A DNA stretch of 20,911 nt from CAYUWG01 sp964448285. GTDB lineage: Bacteria > Bacteroidota > Ignavibacteria > SZUA-365. The stretch is from the NCBI GenBank assembly GCA_964448285.1, contig CAYUWG010000066.1:1-20911 (forward strand). The letters run 5' to 3'. Position numbers and translations under genes: made by a program. Position 1 is the first letter of the stretch; every line of letters starts with the position of its first letter. The notes beneath the pieces were generated by a model that worked only from the letters and a program-made list of their open reading frames with translations, searched no databases and was not told the origin of the DNA. This document shows, piece by piece, positions 7,317 through 16,366 of the stretch.

Positions 7317-10300
7317 TTACTTGGAAAGCATCATCTTCTTCATGCTGCTGAACGGCTGACCGCCATCGATCGGCGTTGCGTCGATGCGGTAGAAGTAATT
7401 CCCGCTGGCAACTTCCTGACCAAGTTGATCGAGACCCTTCCACGTAACCGTGTACGAGCCGGCCTTTTGAGCTTCGTTGATGAGTGTCATTACTTCACGA
7501 CCAAGCATGTCGAGAACCCGGAGAGCGACAACGCTTTCACTGGCAATCGCGTAAGAGATTGTCGTGGAAGGGTTGAACGGATTCGGATAGTTCTGACCAA
7601 GCTCGAAAGCGAGCGGCGCGACTTTGTCCACCTTCGTTCCGGAGGATTTCCGCACTGATGGAATAGCATAGATGAATCCGATATCTCCTGCAGGCTTGTC
7701 GATGAACTCGATATCGCCATAACCGGAGTGTAGCTCGACAGGGATGAGACTCTCGACGAGTATGGTGTTGTCCGTTGTCGCAGGTATGTCGCTTGCCGGA
7801 ATTTCGAGCTGCGTTTCACCGGTTTGAGCAAGTGCGAGCAGGTCTTCCTTGGAAGTGAATTCCGTGTCCAGCAGCTTTTCATCGATAGAAACCTTCGCTG
7901 CGGCTGCTTCGACTGCCGGGTCTGCCTTCAACTCTGGGAAGAGATCGATCTTATCATAGTTGACGTTGGCACCTCGATCTATCTCGAAGAGATGATCGAC
8001 ACGTTTCAGGAGTTGGCCAACCTTCGCTTTGCGATCATACACGAAAGCGACATCGTTTCCGTTTTCAATCGCTTTAGCGACCGTATTCTTCGAAGCATCA
8101 TTCAGTGAGCCGAGTAGATAGATGTCGGTTCCCGAAGTACTTGCGATACGCGGATCGTTGCTGTTCATGACTTCGACATCGATGCCTCGATCACGAAGAA
8201 TTGAAAGCGTATTGTTCAATTGTTGGTTGTCGACGCTTTCGCCCGTTGCAAGGATCGCACGCGTGTTGCTGACGTAGAGATTGAACTCGTGCACGTCGTT
8301 AACCGGATTCTGGTCATCCGGATTGCGGCTGAACCATGCTTTGACCTTATAGAAACCACCAACGGATGGATTCCACTGGCTACACGGTACAGAAACCGTT
8401 TGATATCCGTTGATATTCACCGGGCCTGAATCGTATATGTAAACACGACTGTTTGCACCATCAAAGATCTCGAGACGAGCGTTGAAATCTTTCGTGTTGC
8501 CGCCTTGCAGTGAATTCGCAGTCACATTGACGCTTGGGATAAAAGGAGCATTTGGCAATGCAAGTGTCTCCGGACCGTTAAGGCCGGAGAAACTGACGAA
8601 GTTGATAGCAAAATCATTCAGATTCGTGAAGTTCATACGCATTGGCCAAGTCAGGTTGCCGAATGTGCTTGGACTTGCCAATGCTGTCATTACGCCCGTT
8701 GGGGCTGAGTTTGTACTTGGTGTGTACTGGTACTGCAACCTGTTGCCGAATGTCGAGAATGGTGCAATCGGACCAAATCCCTCGCTGAAGTTATTGTCCT
8801 TATAGCGATCGTTGATGTGTGGCATTGCTCCATAGGTATATGGATACATCGTTGCGTTAAGCGATGTGGACATGTTATCAAGCATAACCACATAGGTACC
8901 AGGAGCTAAATCCACACTCGCATTCGATGTGATGTTCCCCTGTGCGTCGCACGCATAAAGAGGGTAGGTTCTCCAATTACCAGGGAAGTATTCGTTCGCT
9001 GGAACAGTCGGAGACATCGCAACACGCGCTCCAGTTGGTGCACCGACAAAACCATTGGCACAGCGCCAGATTGAAATTCTAAACGTTGTACGCCAGAGCA
9101 GATTCGTGATGTAACCGACATCGTGTTTGTAATCGATGCTGGTTACTTTAGTAGTAGGATTCTTGAAGACAGAGAAGGCGACACCTATACCGCCACCAGC
9201 CTGAGTATAAAGCTGCATTGGATATGTAGCATAGAATCCGCCTGCTGCGCCGTTCTGATAATTTGTCCAGTACACGTTTTGGTTGCCGTAATATGCTTGC
9301 GTGGTCTGGGACACTTTAAAGGGATAGGACCAGAACTCATTATCGGAGTTGTCATTATCATAGCGCTGCTGCATCAGGTTAAGCTTTATCCGATAATCTC
9401 CTGTCGGCACTGCGCGAAGATCTGCATTGACGAGAACGCCTGCAACGGTTGGATTTGCATCAAGTGTGCCGGGATATGCATACGGTCCGTGGTATCCTGT
9501 TCCACTTGATGGAATGGTATTTCCCGGTGTGACGAACTGAATGCGTTCGTATCCGACTGCAGTGCGTGGGAAGACCTTCTGTGTTCCCCACATCACGAGA
9601 ATCGGGTCTTGGTCCTTTGCATGAATTGAATGCGGCGGTAATCCGCTGATCACTGCAGGAAGATATCCGAAGACTCCGCCTGTGGCTGCACCCGGTAGCG
9701 GGACACCGTAGAGTGGTCCGGCAATGCCTTGATGCAGAAGCGGGTTTGCGACCTGACCGCCGCCAGCCAAATAATCTACTCGAATGCTGAGCACTCGAAT
9801 TTGCCCGTATCCGGGGACTTGTCCTGCACTCTCTCCGAAAGCATCATGGACTGTGACGTAATACAGTCCGTCGAGGGCAACACCGTTTAGGTTGCTAAGC
9901 GGCTGTTGCGGGCGATACGCATCGCAGAGGCCTGAACCGGCGCCGCAAAGCTGAGCGTTGTTGATTGTTTCAATGGCCAGATCGTCGAATGTGAGGTCAA
10001 GAAATCCGCCAGCATCGAACGCAACCGTGGCGGGCCACCCATTCGCGCCGCCACAAGCAACCAACCGAACCCCTCCGAATATTCCGCTTGGACTTGTTGG
10101 AAGAAGGGCGTTCGTTGTATTCCCGGAGCCAGTCGGCCAAGGACGCGGCGCTGGAGACAGCGGTGAAGCAGGAGGCGTGAGGGGCGGAGTATAGCTTGGA
10201 GCTTTTCCGAAGTACACTGCGATATCATCGTTGAATGCGGTGGTCGGCTGTTGGTTCGGTGGGGGTTGATTCGTTGCGACATTCAATGTCACCTTGAAAC

Positions 10301-11081
10301 GACCCGGGGAAGTAAATCCAGGAACCGGGGCGCCTACAAGCAAACCGGGATAAGTCGGAACACTGACGATGAACGGAAATGCATCTCCATTGCGACCTGG
10401 TACAACGGCAGGATCGGTATTAGGATTGCCTGAACAAAGAGCTAAACCACCCTGCTCGTTGGGGATGACTTGTGGACGACCATTGATGTATCCCATCAGA
10501 GATGAGCCGGAGCGGATTTCACTCCAGATCGAAACTTCAGGCTCTACCGTGACGGAGTTGAACATGATTGTCCATCCTTCTAAGAAACCCTCTTGATAAG
10601 GGTTAAACGCGCCGCTGCGAGGTGACGTTACCACTAACGTCCACCAACCCATCGAATTCTTGTTGTTCAATGATGAAAGCGCATTAAAGGGGGCGATCGG
10701 TCGATCATTTGGTTGACGGCTCGGGGGGGCAAGATTTGTATTACCGCCGTCTTGGAATAGCGCGTAGGACTGATCGTGCCCTAATGAACCGTACCAGCTA
10801 ATACCGAATGCCTGATCCTGCATCAGAATTATCTGCTCTCCGGATGGTGCATTAAGCACGATCCTGAGCGTTGAGTAGTACACGGATTTAATGTTCACAC
10901 CAATGCGGACGTTTGTCATTGGGACATTCGTCGGGACATAGATCTGATCGATCGTAGTCAACGAGCTTGCAATGGGTGCGTGCGGTTTACTGCTAAACTT
11001 GTGCAAGGGCTGGGCTGATACCGTCGTGATACCAAGAACCCCGGCAAACAAGAAAGCAAAAAGAAGAGTCAACTTCCTCAT
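7317..11081 (-). CDS. Large modular secreted protein with P-domain-like module and T9SS type A sorting domain
   Basis: The 1254-residue protein starts with a signal peptide (cleavage after VSA, about residue 23). Residues about 45-177 resemble a P/Homo B domain, the beta-sandwich found after subtilisin-like proteases (LRIVLNAPSGEQIILM ... WWTLVV ... GFLEGWTIMFN). A proline-rich linker lies at 272-318. A second segment (338-440) has a similar beta-rich look. Residues 440-935 are long, Tyr/Asn-rich and unassigned. Residues 940-1020 look alpha/beta (RAILATGESVDNQQLNNTLS ... TDIYLLGS). The last 95 residues are a T9SS type A domain with LGQNYPNPFNPSTTISY. No protease or other catalytic domain is visible, so a structural or binding role on the cell surface is likeliest. 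The ATG at 11081 has GGAGG six bases upstream; the frame is open to 11234 but lacks such support. It has its own promoter, leader and terminator. Confidence 0.88.
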   Translation of the reverse strand: MRKLTLLFAFLFAGVLGITTVSAQPLHKFSSKPHAPIASSLTTIDQIYVPTNVPMTNVRIGVNIKSVYYSTLRIVLNAPSGEQIILMQDQAFGISWYGSLGHDQSYALFQDGGNTNLAPPSRQPNDRPIAPFNALSSLNNKNSMGWWTLVVTSPRSGAFNPYQEGFLEGWTIMFNSVTVEPEVSIWSEIRSGSSLMGYINGRPQVIPNEQGGLALCSGNPNTDPAVVPGRNGDAFPFIVSVPTYPGLLVGAPVPGFTSPGRFKVTLNVATNQPPPNQQPTTAFNDDIAVYFGKAPSYTPPLTPPASPLSPAPRPWPTGSGNTTNALLPTSPSGIFGGVRLVACGGANGWPATVAFDAGGFLDLTFDDLAIETINNAQLCGAGSGLCDAYRPQQPLSNLNGVALDGLYYVTVHDAFGESAGQVPGYGQIRVLSIRVDYLAGGGQVANPLLHQGIAGPLYGVPLPGAATGGVFGYLPAVISGLPPHSIHAKDQDPILVMWGTQKVFPRTAVGYERIQFVTPGNTIPSSGTGYHGPYAYPGTLDANPTVAGVLVNADLRAVPTGDYRIKLNLMQQRYDNDNSDNEFWSYPFKVSQTTQAYYGNQNVYWTNYQNGAAGGFYATYPMQLYTQAGGGIGVAFSVFKNPTTKVTSIDYKHDVGYITNLLWRTTFRISIWRCANGFVGAPTGARVAMSPTVPANEYFPGNWRTYPLYACDAQGNITSNASVDLAPGTYVVMLDNMSTSLNATMYPYTYGAMPHINDRYKDNNFSEGFGPIAPFSTFGNRLQYQYTPSTNSAPTGVMTALASPSTFGNLTWPMRMNFTNLNDFAINFVSFSGLNGPETLALPNAPFIPSVNVTANSLQGGNTKDFNARLEIFDGANSRVYIYDSGPVNINGYQTVSVPCSQWNPSVGGFYKVKAWFSRNPDDQNPVNDVHEFNLYVSNTRAILATGESVDNQQLNNTLSILRDRGIDVEVMNSNDPRIASTSGTDIYLLGSLNDASKNTVAKAIENGNDVAFVYDRKAKVGQLLKRVDHLFEIDRGANVNYDKIDLFPELKADPAVEAAAAKVSIDEKLLDTEFTSKEDLLALAQTGETQLEIPASDIPATTDNTILVESLIPVELHSGYGDIEFIDKPAGDIGFIYAIPSVRKSSGTKVDKVAPLAFELGQNYPNPFNPSTTISYAIASESVVALRVLDMLGREVMTLINEAQKAGSYTVTWKGLDQLGQEVASGNYFYRIDATPIDGGQPFSSMKKMMLSK

Positions 11082-11233
11082 ATAGGACCTCCAAGTTGGG
11101 GATAATGTTGATTGATAGTTCGCTTGCTCACAGGAATGAAAATGAAACGGTTCGGTCGTTCGCTTTGGGCTAACGCCAAAAGGGTTCATGTGATTTCGAA
11201 ACAAATGGGTCAATTGATTTTGAAACTGAGACA

Positions 11234-11251
11234 AGTTCCTTCTAAAGAACT
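11234..11251. repeat. Inverted repeat AGTTC-N8-GAACT at the expected transcription start
   Basis: AGTTC (11234-11238) and GAACT (11247-11251) form a perfect 5+5 inverted repeat. On the minus strand it starts 6 bases after the TAACTTG element, over the likely start site. It could be an operator or the first hairpin of the leader. The short arms make chance quite possible. Confidence 0.35.
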
Positions 11252-11256
11252 CGGCG

Positions 11257-11286
11257 CAAGTTAAGGAAGCAGGTATAGAATGTCAA
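11257..11286 (-). promoter_or_regulatory. Promoter of the 1254-residue protein gene (TTGACA-N17-TAACTTG)
   Basis: On the minus strand TTGACA (11286-11281) is a perfect -35-like hexamer, and TAACTTG (11263-11257) follows, with exactly 20 bases between TTG and TAACTTG as at the other promoters here. It lies 38 bases after the stop of the LamG gene. It implies a leader of about 170 bases before the ATG at 11081. The rest of the 243-base gene-free stretch (11082-11324) holds the leader repeats and no gene that I can support. Confidence 0.6.
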
Positions 11287-11324
11287 GCTATTATGCGATT
11301 CGTTTTCGGTTAGTCTCATAAAAT

Positions 11325-13082
11325 CTACCGCGAAAGGTACATCCGCTTGGTGAGGGCGCCGGTGCTTGTTCTCATCTTGTAAAAGTACATCCCGGGAGGC
11401 ATACCCTCTCCGTTGAATCGTGCCTGGTAGTTTCCTGTAGCCTGTTTCTCGGAAACAAGCTCGGCGACCTCACGCCCCATCAGGTCGTAAACCTTGAGTG
11501 TCACATGCGTCGTTTCGCTCAAAGAATAAGGGATTGTCGTTTCAGACTGGAATGGATTTGGGTCGTTTACGCCAAGCGTGAAATTCAAGATCACTTCCAT
11601 TCCAACCGGCACCTCATCCGAAAGGAGGACACTTCCGTCGCGATTGATTTTTCTCAAACGGTAATACGTAATCAGACGCTCCGACCAATGATCGGTGAAC
11701 CGGTACACTTGATGGTTTCCGTTGTCGGGATGTGGCTCCACAGTTGAAAGAGCGCTGTATTTCCCCGCGACCGTTCGCTTTTCTATCACGTAGGCTTTCA
11801 CCTGTGAATCATCAAACGACTCCCACGAAAGCACAACCTCACTATTCTGCTGTGATACAGTAAACGAAAGAAGTTCAACCTTCAGTGGGGCGGTTGAAGG
11901 AACGAGCCGTGGTTTGTTGTAGGCGGTTGCATTAATCCCTTCAACAGAGCCTATGCTTTGAATCAAACCGTCATTTCCCTCATCGTAGGTAAAGAGGGCG
12001 TAAAGGTTCTGCTCGTATCCGGACAATGCGATGGCGCGATAGTGCGCCACTTCTTCCGGCGAACGCGCCGAAGACCAAAAGCGGGTCTCTTCAAGCATCA
12101 CATCCAGAAACTTCGATCTGGTCGGGCGTCCGCCGATCACGGCAGAATTGCTCGATCGGATATTCCGTGGTTCGTCGATCGAAAGTGTATCGATGAGATT
12201 TCCGTTGAGAAAAAGTGAGAAAGTCCGATCAACGTAACGATAAACGACCGCAACGTGATGCCATCGTCCGTCGGCACTATGAATCCGGTTTCGTGTTGAA
12301 GATACCGTTCTTCCATCACTGAAGGTCAGCGCCGGCGTACCATACTCATCGATGCGAAGTTCGAATGGGTGTGCCGTAGCGAAATCGTTTGCTCGCGTGC
12401 TTATGAGAACACCGTTGCGCGAGGTTGTCAGGAACCACGTTTCAAACGTGAAGTCTTCTTCCATCGTGAAGCGAAATAATCCGGTGTCGGGAAGAGCAAG
12501 GTATTCCCTGCGTCCTCCCAGTGCGAGTGCAGTTGTCCCGTTGCGTTCCTGCTCGGTAACAGCGATGGTTGTCCTGTACGCAGGGTCGATGAGCATGGTG
12601 AAGTCGCTCAGTTCCGGAGGATCTTGAAGAAGCCACAGAGCACCTCCTGATTCTCGCGTCGATAAGGCTCCCGTCGCTGCAGAAAAGCCAAAGAGACCGA
12701 CCTCCGTTGCTTTCAAATGAACGAACACCCGCACGGTATCGACGTTCGTCCGCGTCGAGATGATTGAATCTCCAAGGACGATAACGTAATGTCCTTCGCG
12801 GGATTTGTATTGCCCTTCGACCCTTTGAAACCGACGCAGCGGTCTCTGTGCTGTGAAGCAAACATAGCTTGCCTTGAGAAACTCGAACGACTCCGGCAAT
12901 TCGAGCGCAACACCGACCGCCCCGCCGCCATGGCCTGAGACGATGCCATCGATTGCAATGACGAACTCATCTTCGAGCATCACGTCGGAAGGTGCATGGA
13001 TTCTTACTATCCGCGTCAAACATCCCGGCAGAACGAAGAGCACTGCGAGAAATACCAGGATGCGAATCGCACCTGATGTCAT
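11325..13082 (-). CDS. LamG-domain lipoprotein with C-terminal T9SS sorting domain
   Basis: From the ATG at 13082 the protein has 585 residues. The N-terminus is a lipoprotein signal peptide (ILVFLAVLFVLPGC, lipidated Cys21). Residues about 185-375 form a LamG/concanavalin-like sandwich (DFTFETWFLTTS; GRWHHVAVVYRYVDRTFSLF; LNGNLIDTLS), a fold that usually binds sugars or proteins. Residues 400-490 look fibronectin-like (VVLSWESFDDSQVKAYVIEK). The last 85 residues form a T9SS type A domain (LGVNDPNPFQSETTIPYSL ... LKVYDLMGREVAEL). The frame is open to 13121, but that start overlaps nuoI by 26 bases and would place 13 polar residues before the signal peptide. From 13082 the gap to nuoI is 13 bases, so it is probably the last gene of the nuo unit. 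The Shine-Dalgarno sequence is weak. Its ligand is unknown. Confidence 0.82.
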   Translation of the reverse strand: MTSGAIRILVFLAVLFVLPGCLTRIVRIHAPSDVMLEDEFVIAIDGIVSGHGGGAVGVALELPESFEFLKASYVCFTAQRPLRRFQRVEGQYKSREGHYVIVLGDSIISTRTNVDTVRVFVHLKATEVGLFGFSAATGALSTRESGGALWLLQDPPELSDFTMLIDPAYRTTIAVTEQERNGTTALALGGRREYLALPDTGLFRFTMEEDFTFETWFLTTSRNGVLISTRANDFATAHPFELRIDEYGTPALTFSDGRTVSSTRNRIHSADGRWHHVAVVYRYVDRTFSLFLNGNLIDTLSIDEPRNIRSSNSAVIGGRPTRSKFLDVMLEETRFWSSARSPEEVAHYRAIALSGYEQNLYALFTYDEGNDGLIQSIGSVEGINATAYNKPRLVPSTAPLKVELLSFTVSQQNSEVVLSWESFDDSQVKAYVIEKRTVAGKYSALSTVEPHPDNGNHQVYRFTDHWSERLITYYRLRKINRDGSVLLSDEVPVGMEVILNFTLGVNDPNPFQSETTIPYSLSETTHVTLKVYDLMGREVAELVSEKQATGNYQARFNGEGMPPGMYFYKMRTSTGALTKRMYLSR

Positions 13083-13095
13083 GGCATTCTTACGC

Positions 13096-13599
13096 TCAGC
13101 GATGTGACCGCAGGTATTCAAGCCGAGGGCGAAGTTGTTCTACGGGGGTGAGGAGTTTCTCTTTCCCGAAAATCGCGTCGGAGTATTCCGTAAAGACAAG
13201 TTCATATTTATCGCTCATCACGATCGCTTCTTCCGGACAGACCTCTTCGCAGAAGCCGCAAAAGATGCATCGCAGCATGTTGATCTCGAACAGCGCGGGA
13301 TATCGTTCTTTTTCCTGCTCCGTCTCTCCGGCCTGAACCTCGATCGCAAGCGCGGGACACACGCGTGAACACAACCCGCACGCAACACATCGTTCGACTC
13401 CGTCTTTCTCCAACACCAAAACTGGCGCACCGCGAAAAGACGGCGGCGGCGTCCAGCGTTCTTCAGGATATTGCCGTGTATCCTTCTCACGAAACACTTG
13501 TTGGAGCGTCAACTTCATCCCTTTAAGGATTTCCGGGATATAGATCTTCTCCCAAAAAGAGAGTTTGTATTTCGCTGGATTATCTGTTGAAGACAGCAT
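13096..13599 (-). CDS. nuoI: NADH-quinone oxidoreductase subunit I (two 4Fe-4S clusters)
   Basis: The 167-residue protein, of normal length, carries two ferredoxin-type motifs: CVACGLCSRVCP (C71, C74, C77, C81) and CIFCGFCEEVCP (C111, C114, C117, C121). These bind clusters N6a and N6b, which pass electrons from the peripheral arm of complex I towards N2 and quinone. The N-terminal amphipathic part (FWEKIYIPEILKGMKLTL) matches the stretch that lies on the membrane in the family. The ATG at 13599 has AAAGGA nine bases upstream. It lies 24 bases after nuoH. The gene that follows is not nuoJ but the LamG/T9SS lipoprotein. Confidence 0.96.
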   Translation of the reverse strand: MLSSTDNPAKYKLSFWEKIYIPEILKGMKLTLQQVFREKDTRQYPEERWTPPPSFRGAPVLVLEKDGVERCVACGLCSRVCPALAIEVQAGETEQEKERYPALFEINMLRCIFCGFCEEVCPEEAIVMSDKYELVFTEYSDAIFGKEKLLTPVEQLRPRLEYLRSHR

Positions 13600-13623
13600 C
13601 GGAAAAAATCCTTTCGAGCATTC

Positions 13624-14652
13624 TTAGTTTATCAAGAGCATTACGATACCCGTGACGACGACATTCGCGAGTGCGATCGGAAGCATGACTTTCCAACCGA
13701 GATTCATGAGCTGGTCATAGCGGAAACGCGGAATACTCCAGCGCACCCATTGGTAGAATGCCAGCATCGCCGCGACTTTCAACACGAATGCAAACACCTG
13801 AATCGTTACCTCCAGTCCGGACGGCAGTCCGAGCGTTTCGAGGTAAGGAACCTGCCAGCCACCTAAGTACAGCGTCACGATCACTGCGCTTGCCGTGATC
13901 ATATTCGCGTACTCGGCGAGGAAGAAGAGCGCGAATTTGAAGCTGCTGTATTCGGTATGATATCCACCGACCAATTCGGGTTCCGCTTCAGGAAGGTCGA
14001 ATGGGGCACGATTCGTTTCCGCAAAAGCAGCGACGAGAAACGTGATGAAGCCGACAGGTTGAAGGATGATGTTCCACTTCCACCCTTCCTGCATATTCAC
14101 GATTTCCGTCAACTGTAATGAGCCGGCAATCATGATGACACCGATAAGGCTCAGTCCCATCGATAGCTCATAAGAAATCATCTGCGCAGATGAACGAATG
14201 CCGCCTAACAGAGAATACTTGTTGTTCGAAGCCCAGCCGCTCAAGGTCAATCCATAAACACCGAGGGAAGTGAGAGCGAGGACATAGAGAATACCGATGT
14301 TGACGTCCGCGATGTGCATCGGGACTTCCCTTCCGAAGAGATAGATCGGCGAGCCGGCAATCGGAACGATCGCAAGCGTACTGAAGGCCACAGTGACTGA
14401 TATGATCGGTGCGAGCGTGTGAATGAACCTGTTCGCGGCGGTGGGAACGATGTCTTCCTTCAAAAGCAATTTGATCACGTCGGCATACGGTTGAAGGATG
14501 CCGCGCCAACCGACGCGATTCGGACCGACGCGATTCTGTATCCACGCACTGATCTTTCGTTCCGTGTAAACCAGTTCCGATACCGTCACTAACAGGATAT
14601 TGAGAAGGACGACGATCTTGATGAAATAAATGAGAATATCAATGAAATCCAT
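13624..14652 (-). CDS. nuoH: NADH-quinone oxidoreductase subunit H
   Basis: This 342-residue membrane protein of about eight helices forms much of the quinone-binding cavity at the junction of the two arms of complex I. Hallmarks are RVGPNRVGWRGILQPYADVI (41-60) with KLLLKED, and ETNRAPFDLPEAEPELVGG (212-230) with YHTEYSSFKFALFFLAEY, the loops that face the quinone site. The length is typical. It starts 10 bases after the nuoG stop, with only a weak Shine-Dalgarno sequence (TGAG), consistent with coupling inside the unit. Confidence 0.97.
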   Translation of the reverse strand: MDFIDILIYFIKIVVLLNILLVTVSELVYTERKISAWIQNRVGPNRVGWRGILQPYADVIKLLLKEDIVPTAANRFIHTLAPIISVTVAFSTLAIVPIAGSPIYLFGREVPMHIADVNIGILYVLALTSLGVYGLTLSGWASNNKYSLLGGIRSSAQMISYELSMGLSLIGVIMIAGSLQLTEIVNMQEGWKWNIILQPVGFITFLVAAFAETNRAPFDLPEAEPELVGGYHTEYSSFKFALFFLAEYANMITASAVIVTLYLGGWQVPYLETLGLPSGLEVTIQVFAFVLKVAAMLAFYQWVRWSIPRFRYDQLMNLGWKVMLPIALANVVVTGIVMLLIN

Positions 14653-14662
14653 TGTCGAAAAC

Positions 14663-16366
14663 TCAGTTGTGCACGTCGCTATAGACGTATGGAAGTTTGT
14701 GTTGCGGCTGACTGCCGTTCAATCGTGCGCCCCATCGCCCCAGTGATTCGTAGGACCGAGAGGTCAGTTCAGGCACGGCTGCAACCATGTCCTCGAATAC
14801 ATCCTCAGGATGTTTGTAATTCCAGGATGAACCCATCGCCGATGCAAGCTGCGTAAAGATGGACCACGTCGAACGACAATCTCTTCGAGGCATCTTGCCC
14901 CATCGATCGAACTCGCTCGCGAATGTATCCAGTCTGCTCATCGAGAAAGCGCCGATCCAGCGCTCGTTTTCAGCAGTCGTGATGGATGCTTTCGTTATCT
15001 GTATCTGTCCATCGATGTTGATCAGCGTTCCGGTTTTTTCCGCCGTGGATGATGCGGCGAGAAGGACATCAGCCATCTCGGTTAGTGGAGAGACGTTCAC
15101 GGCAATCACAACGAGCAGCGAGAGTTCATTCGCAGCATCGAGAAACTCCGCGTCCTCGCTGAGGCGGCTGTCACATGCAATCAGAGCTTTGATTCTTCCA
15201 TCACGTATCGCTCGTGCTATGTCTTCGAGTGGTTTCGATCGTTTCTCGCTCACCATCCCAAGGAGGCGCGCCCCTGCGCTGTTCGGCGTCTTGTCTTCGC
15301 AGATGAGGAAGTCGTCCTTATCGCCCGGAACGACATAGGCATTCGTATCGATCCATGAGGTCTGTAAAACTCCACGCGCAAAACGAGACGCAGCGAAGAG
15401 GTCCTCACACAAGTCGAATGGCGAACCGATGACGGCGACTTCATCCGCTTTGAATCCTTTCAATTCCGATGCTGCACTCGCGATCGCTTCTTCCCACGAA
15501 ACCGAAACGAGGGATCCGGACCGTTTCAGCATCGGCCCGGAGATGCGCGTTTCAGCGTGAACGTATTTCCAGCTTTCCAACCGGCCGCTGTCGCAGATCC
15601 AAAAATCGTTGACTTCCTGATTCTCTCTTGCCGTATAGCGAAGAATCTCATTTTGCCGAACCCATACATTCACATTGCAGCCGCGGGCACAGCCGGTGCA
15701 GATTCCCGGCGTCGATGACATGTCCCATGCGCGTGAGCGAAAACGGAATTCCTTGCTCGTCAAAGCACCGACCGGGCAGAGATCGATGACGTTCATCGAA
15801 TAGCGATTGTCCAGCTTCTTGCCCGGGTACGTTTCGATGGTGACGCGGTCACCGCGATGGACGAACGTCAACTGCGGCTCGCCCACTTTCTCTTCGCAGA
15901 ATCGGATGCACCGCGAGCACGAGATGCAACGCTCTGCATCGAACATCACGTGAGGACCGAGTTCGACTCGTTTCCGCTTGTGCGCCTTCTCTTCGTCGAA
16001 GCGGCTGTGTCCGTGACCGTAATAGTACGCGTATTCCTGCAGCTTGCATTCCCCCGCTTCATCGCAGATGGGACAATCGAGCGGATGGTTGATGAGAATG
16101 AATTCCGTTACAGCATCGCGAGCTTGAATCGCTTTCTCCGAATTGACGTGGACAACCATACCGTCCATGCACAGAGTTGAACAGGCAATAACCTGCTTCG
16201 GCAGTTTCTCGACTTCGACAAGGCACATACGGCAGTTTCCCGAAATCGTAAGGTCCGGATGCCAGCAGAAGTGCGGAACATGAATCCCATGCTCGAACGC
16301 CGCTTCGATGATCGTTTTGCTCGGTTCGGTTTGAATTACTTTTCCGTCAATCGTGACCGTAATCAT
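14663..16366 (-). CDS. nuoG: NADH-quinone oxidoreductase subunit G, short form
   Basis: This is the iron-sulphur subunit of the peripheral arm of complex I. Ligands are visible for the 2Fe-2S cluster N1b (C34, C45, C48, C62), the His-ligated N5 (H94, C98, C101, C107), and N4 (C147, C150, C153, C197). An extra N7-type set is also present (C223, C226, C230, C258). After about residue 265 the molybdopterin-oxidoreductase-like part is reduced to about 300 residues, giving 567 in all; many bacterial NuoG proteins are 680-900. The ATG overlaps the stop of the aminotransferase gene as ATGA, and AGGAAG lies nine bases upstream within that gene. nuoE and nuoF are not in the window. Electron transfer from NuoF towards NuoI is the expected role. 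Confidence 0.94.
   Translation of the reverse strand: MITVTIDGKVIQTEPSKTIIEAAFEHGIHVPHFCWHPDLTISGNCRMCLVEVEKLPKQVIACSTLCMDGMVVHVNSEKAIQARDAVTEFILINHPLDCPICDEAGECKLQEYAYYYGHGHSRFDEEKAHKRKRVELGPHVMFDAERCISCSRCIRFCEEKVGEPQLTFVHRGDRVTIETYPGKKLDNRYSMNVIDLCPVGALTSKEFRFRSRAWDMSSTPGICTGCARGCNVNVWVRQNEILRYTARENQEVNDFWICDSGRLESWKYVHAETRISGPMLKRSGSLVSVSWEEAIASAASELKGFKADEVAVIGSPFDLCEDLFAASRFARGVLQTSWIDTNAYVVPGDKDDFLICEDKTPNSAGARLLGMVSEKRSKPLEDIARAIRDGRIKALIACDSRLSEDAEFLDAANELSLLVVIAVNVSPLTEMADVLLAASSTAEKTGTLINIDGQIQITKASITTAENERWIGAFSMSRLDTFASEFDRWGKMPRRDCRSTWSIFTQLASAMGSSWNYKHPEDVFEDMVAAVPELTSRSYESLGRWGARLNGSQPQHKLPYVYSDVHN

Noticed and set aside
11082..11234. 51-residue N-terminal extension of the large secreted protein
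   Set aside because: It would bury the signal peptide, and GGAGG stands six bases before the ATG at 11081.
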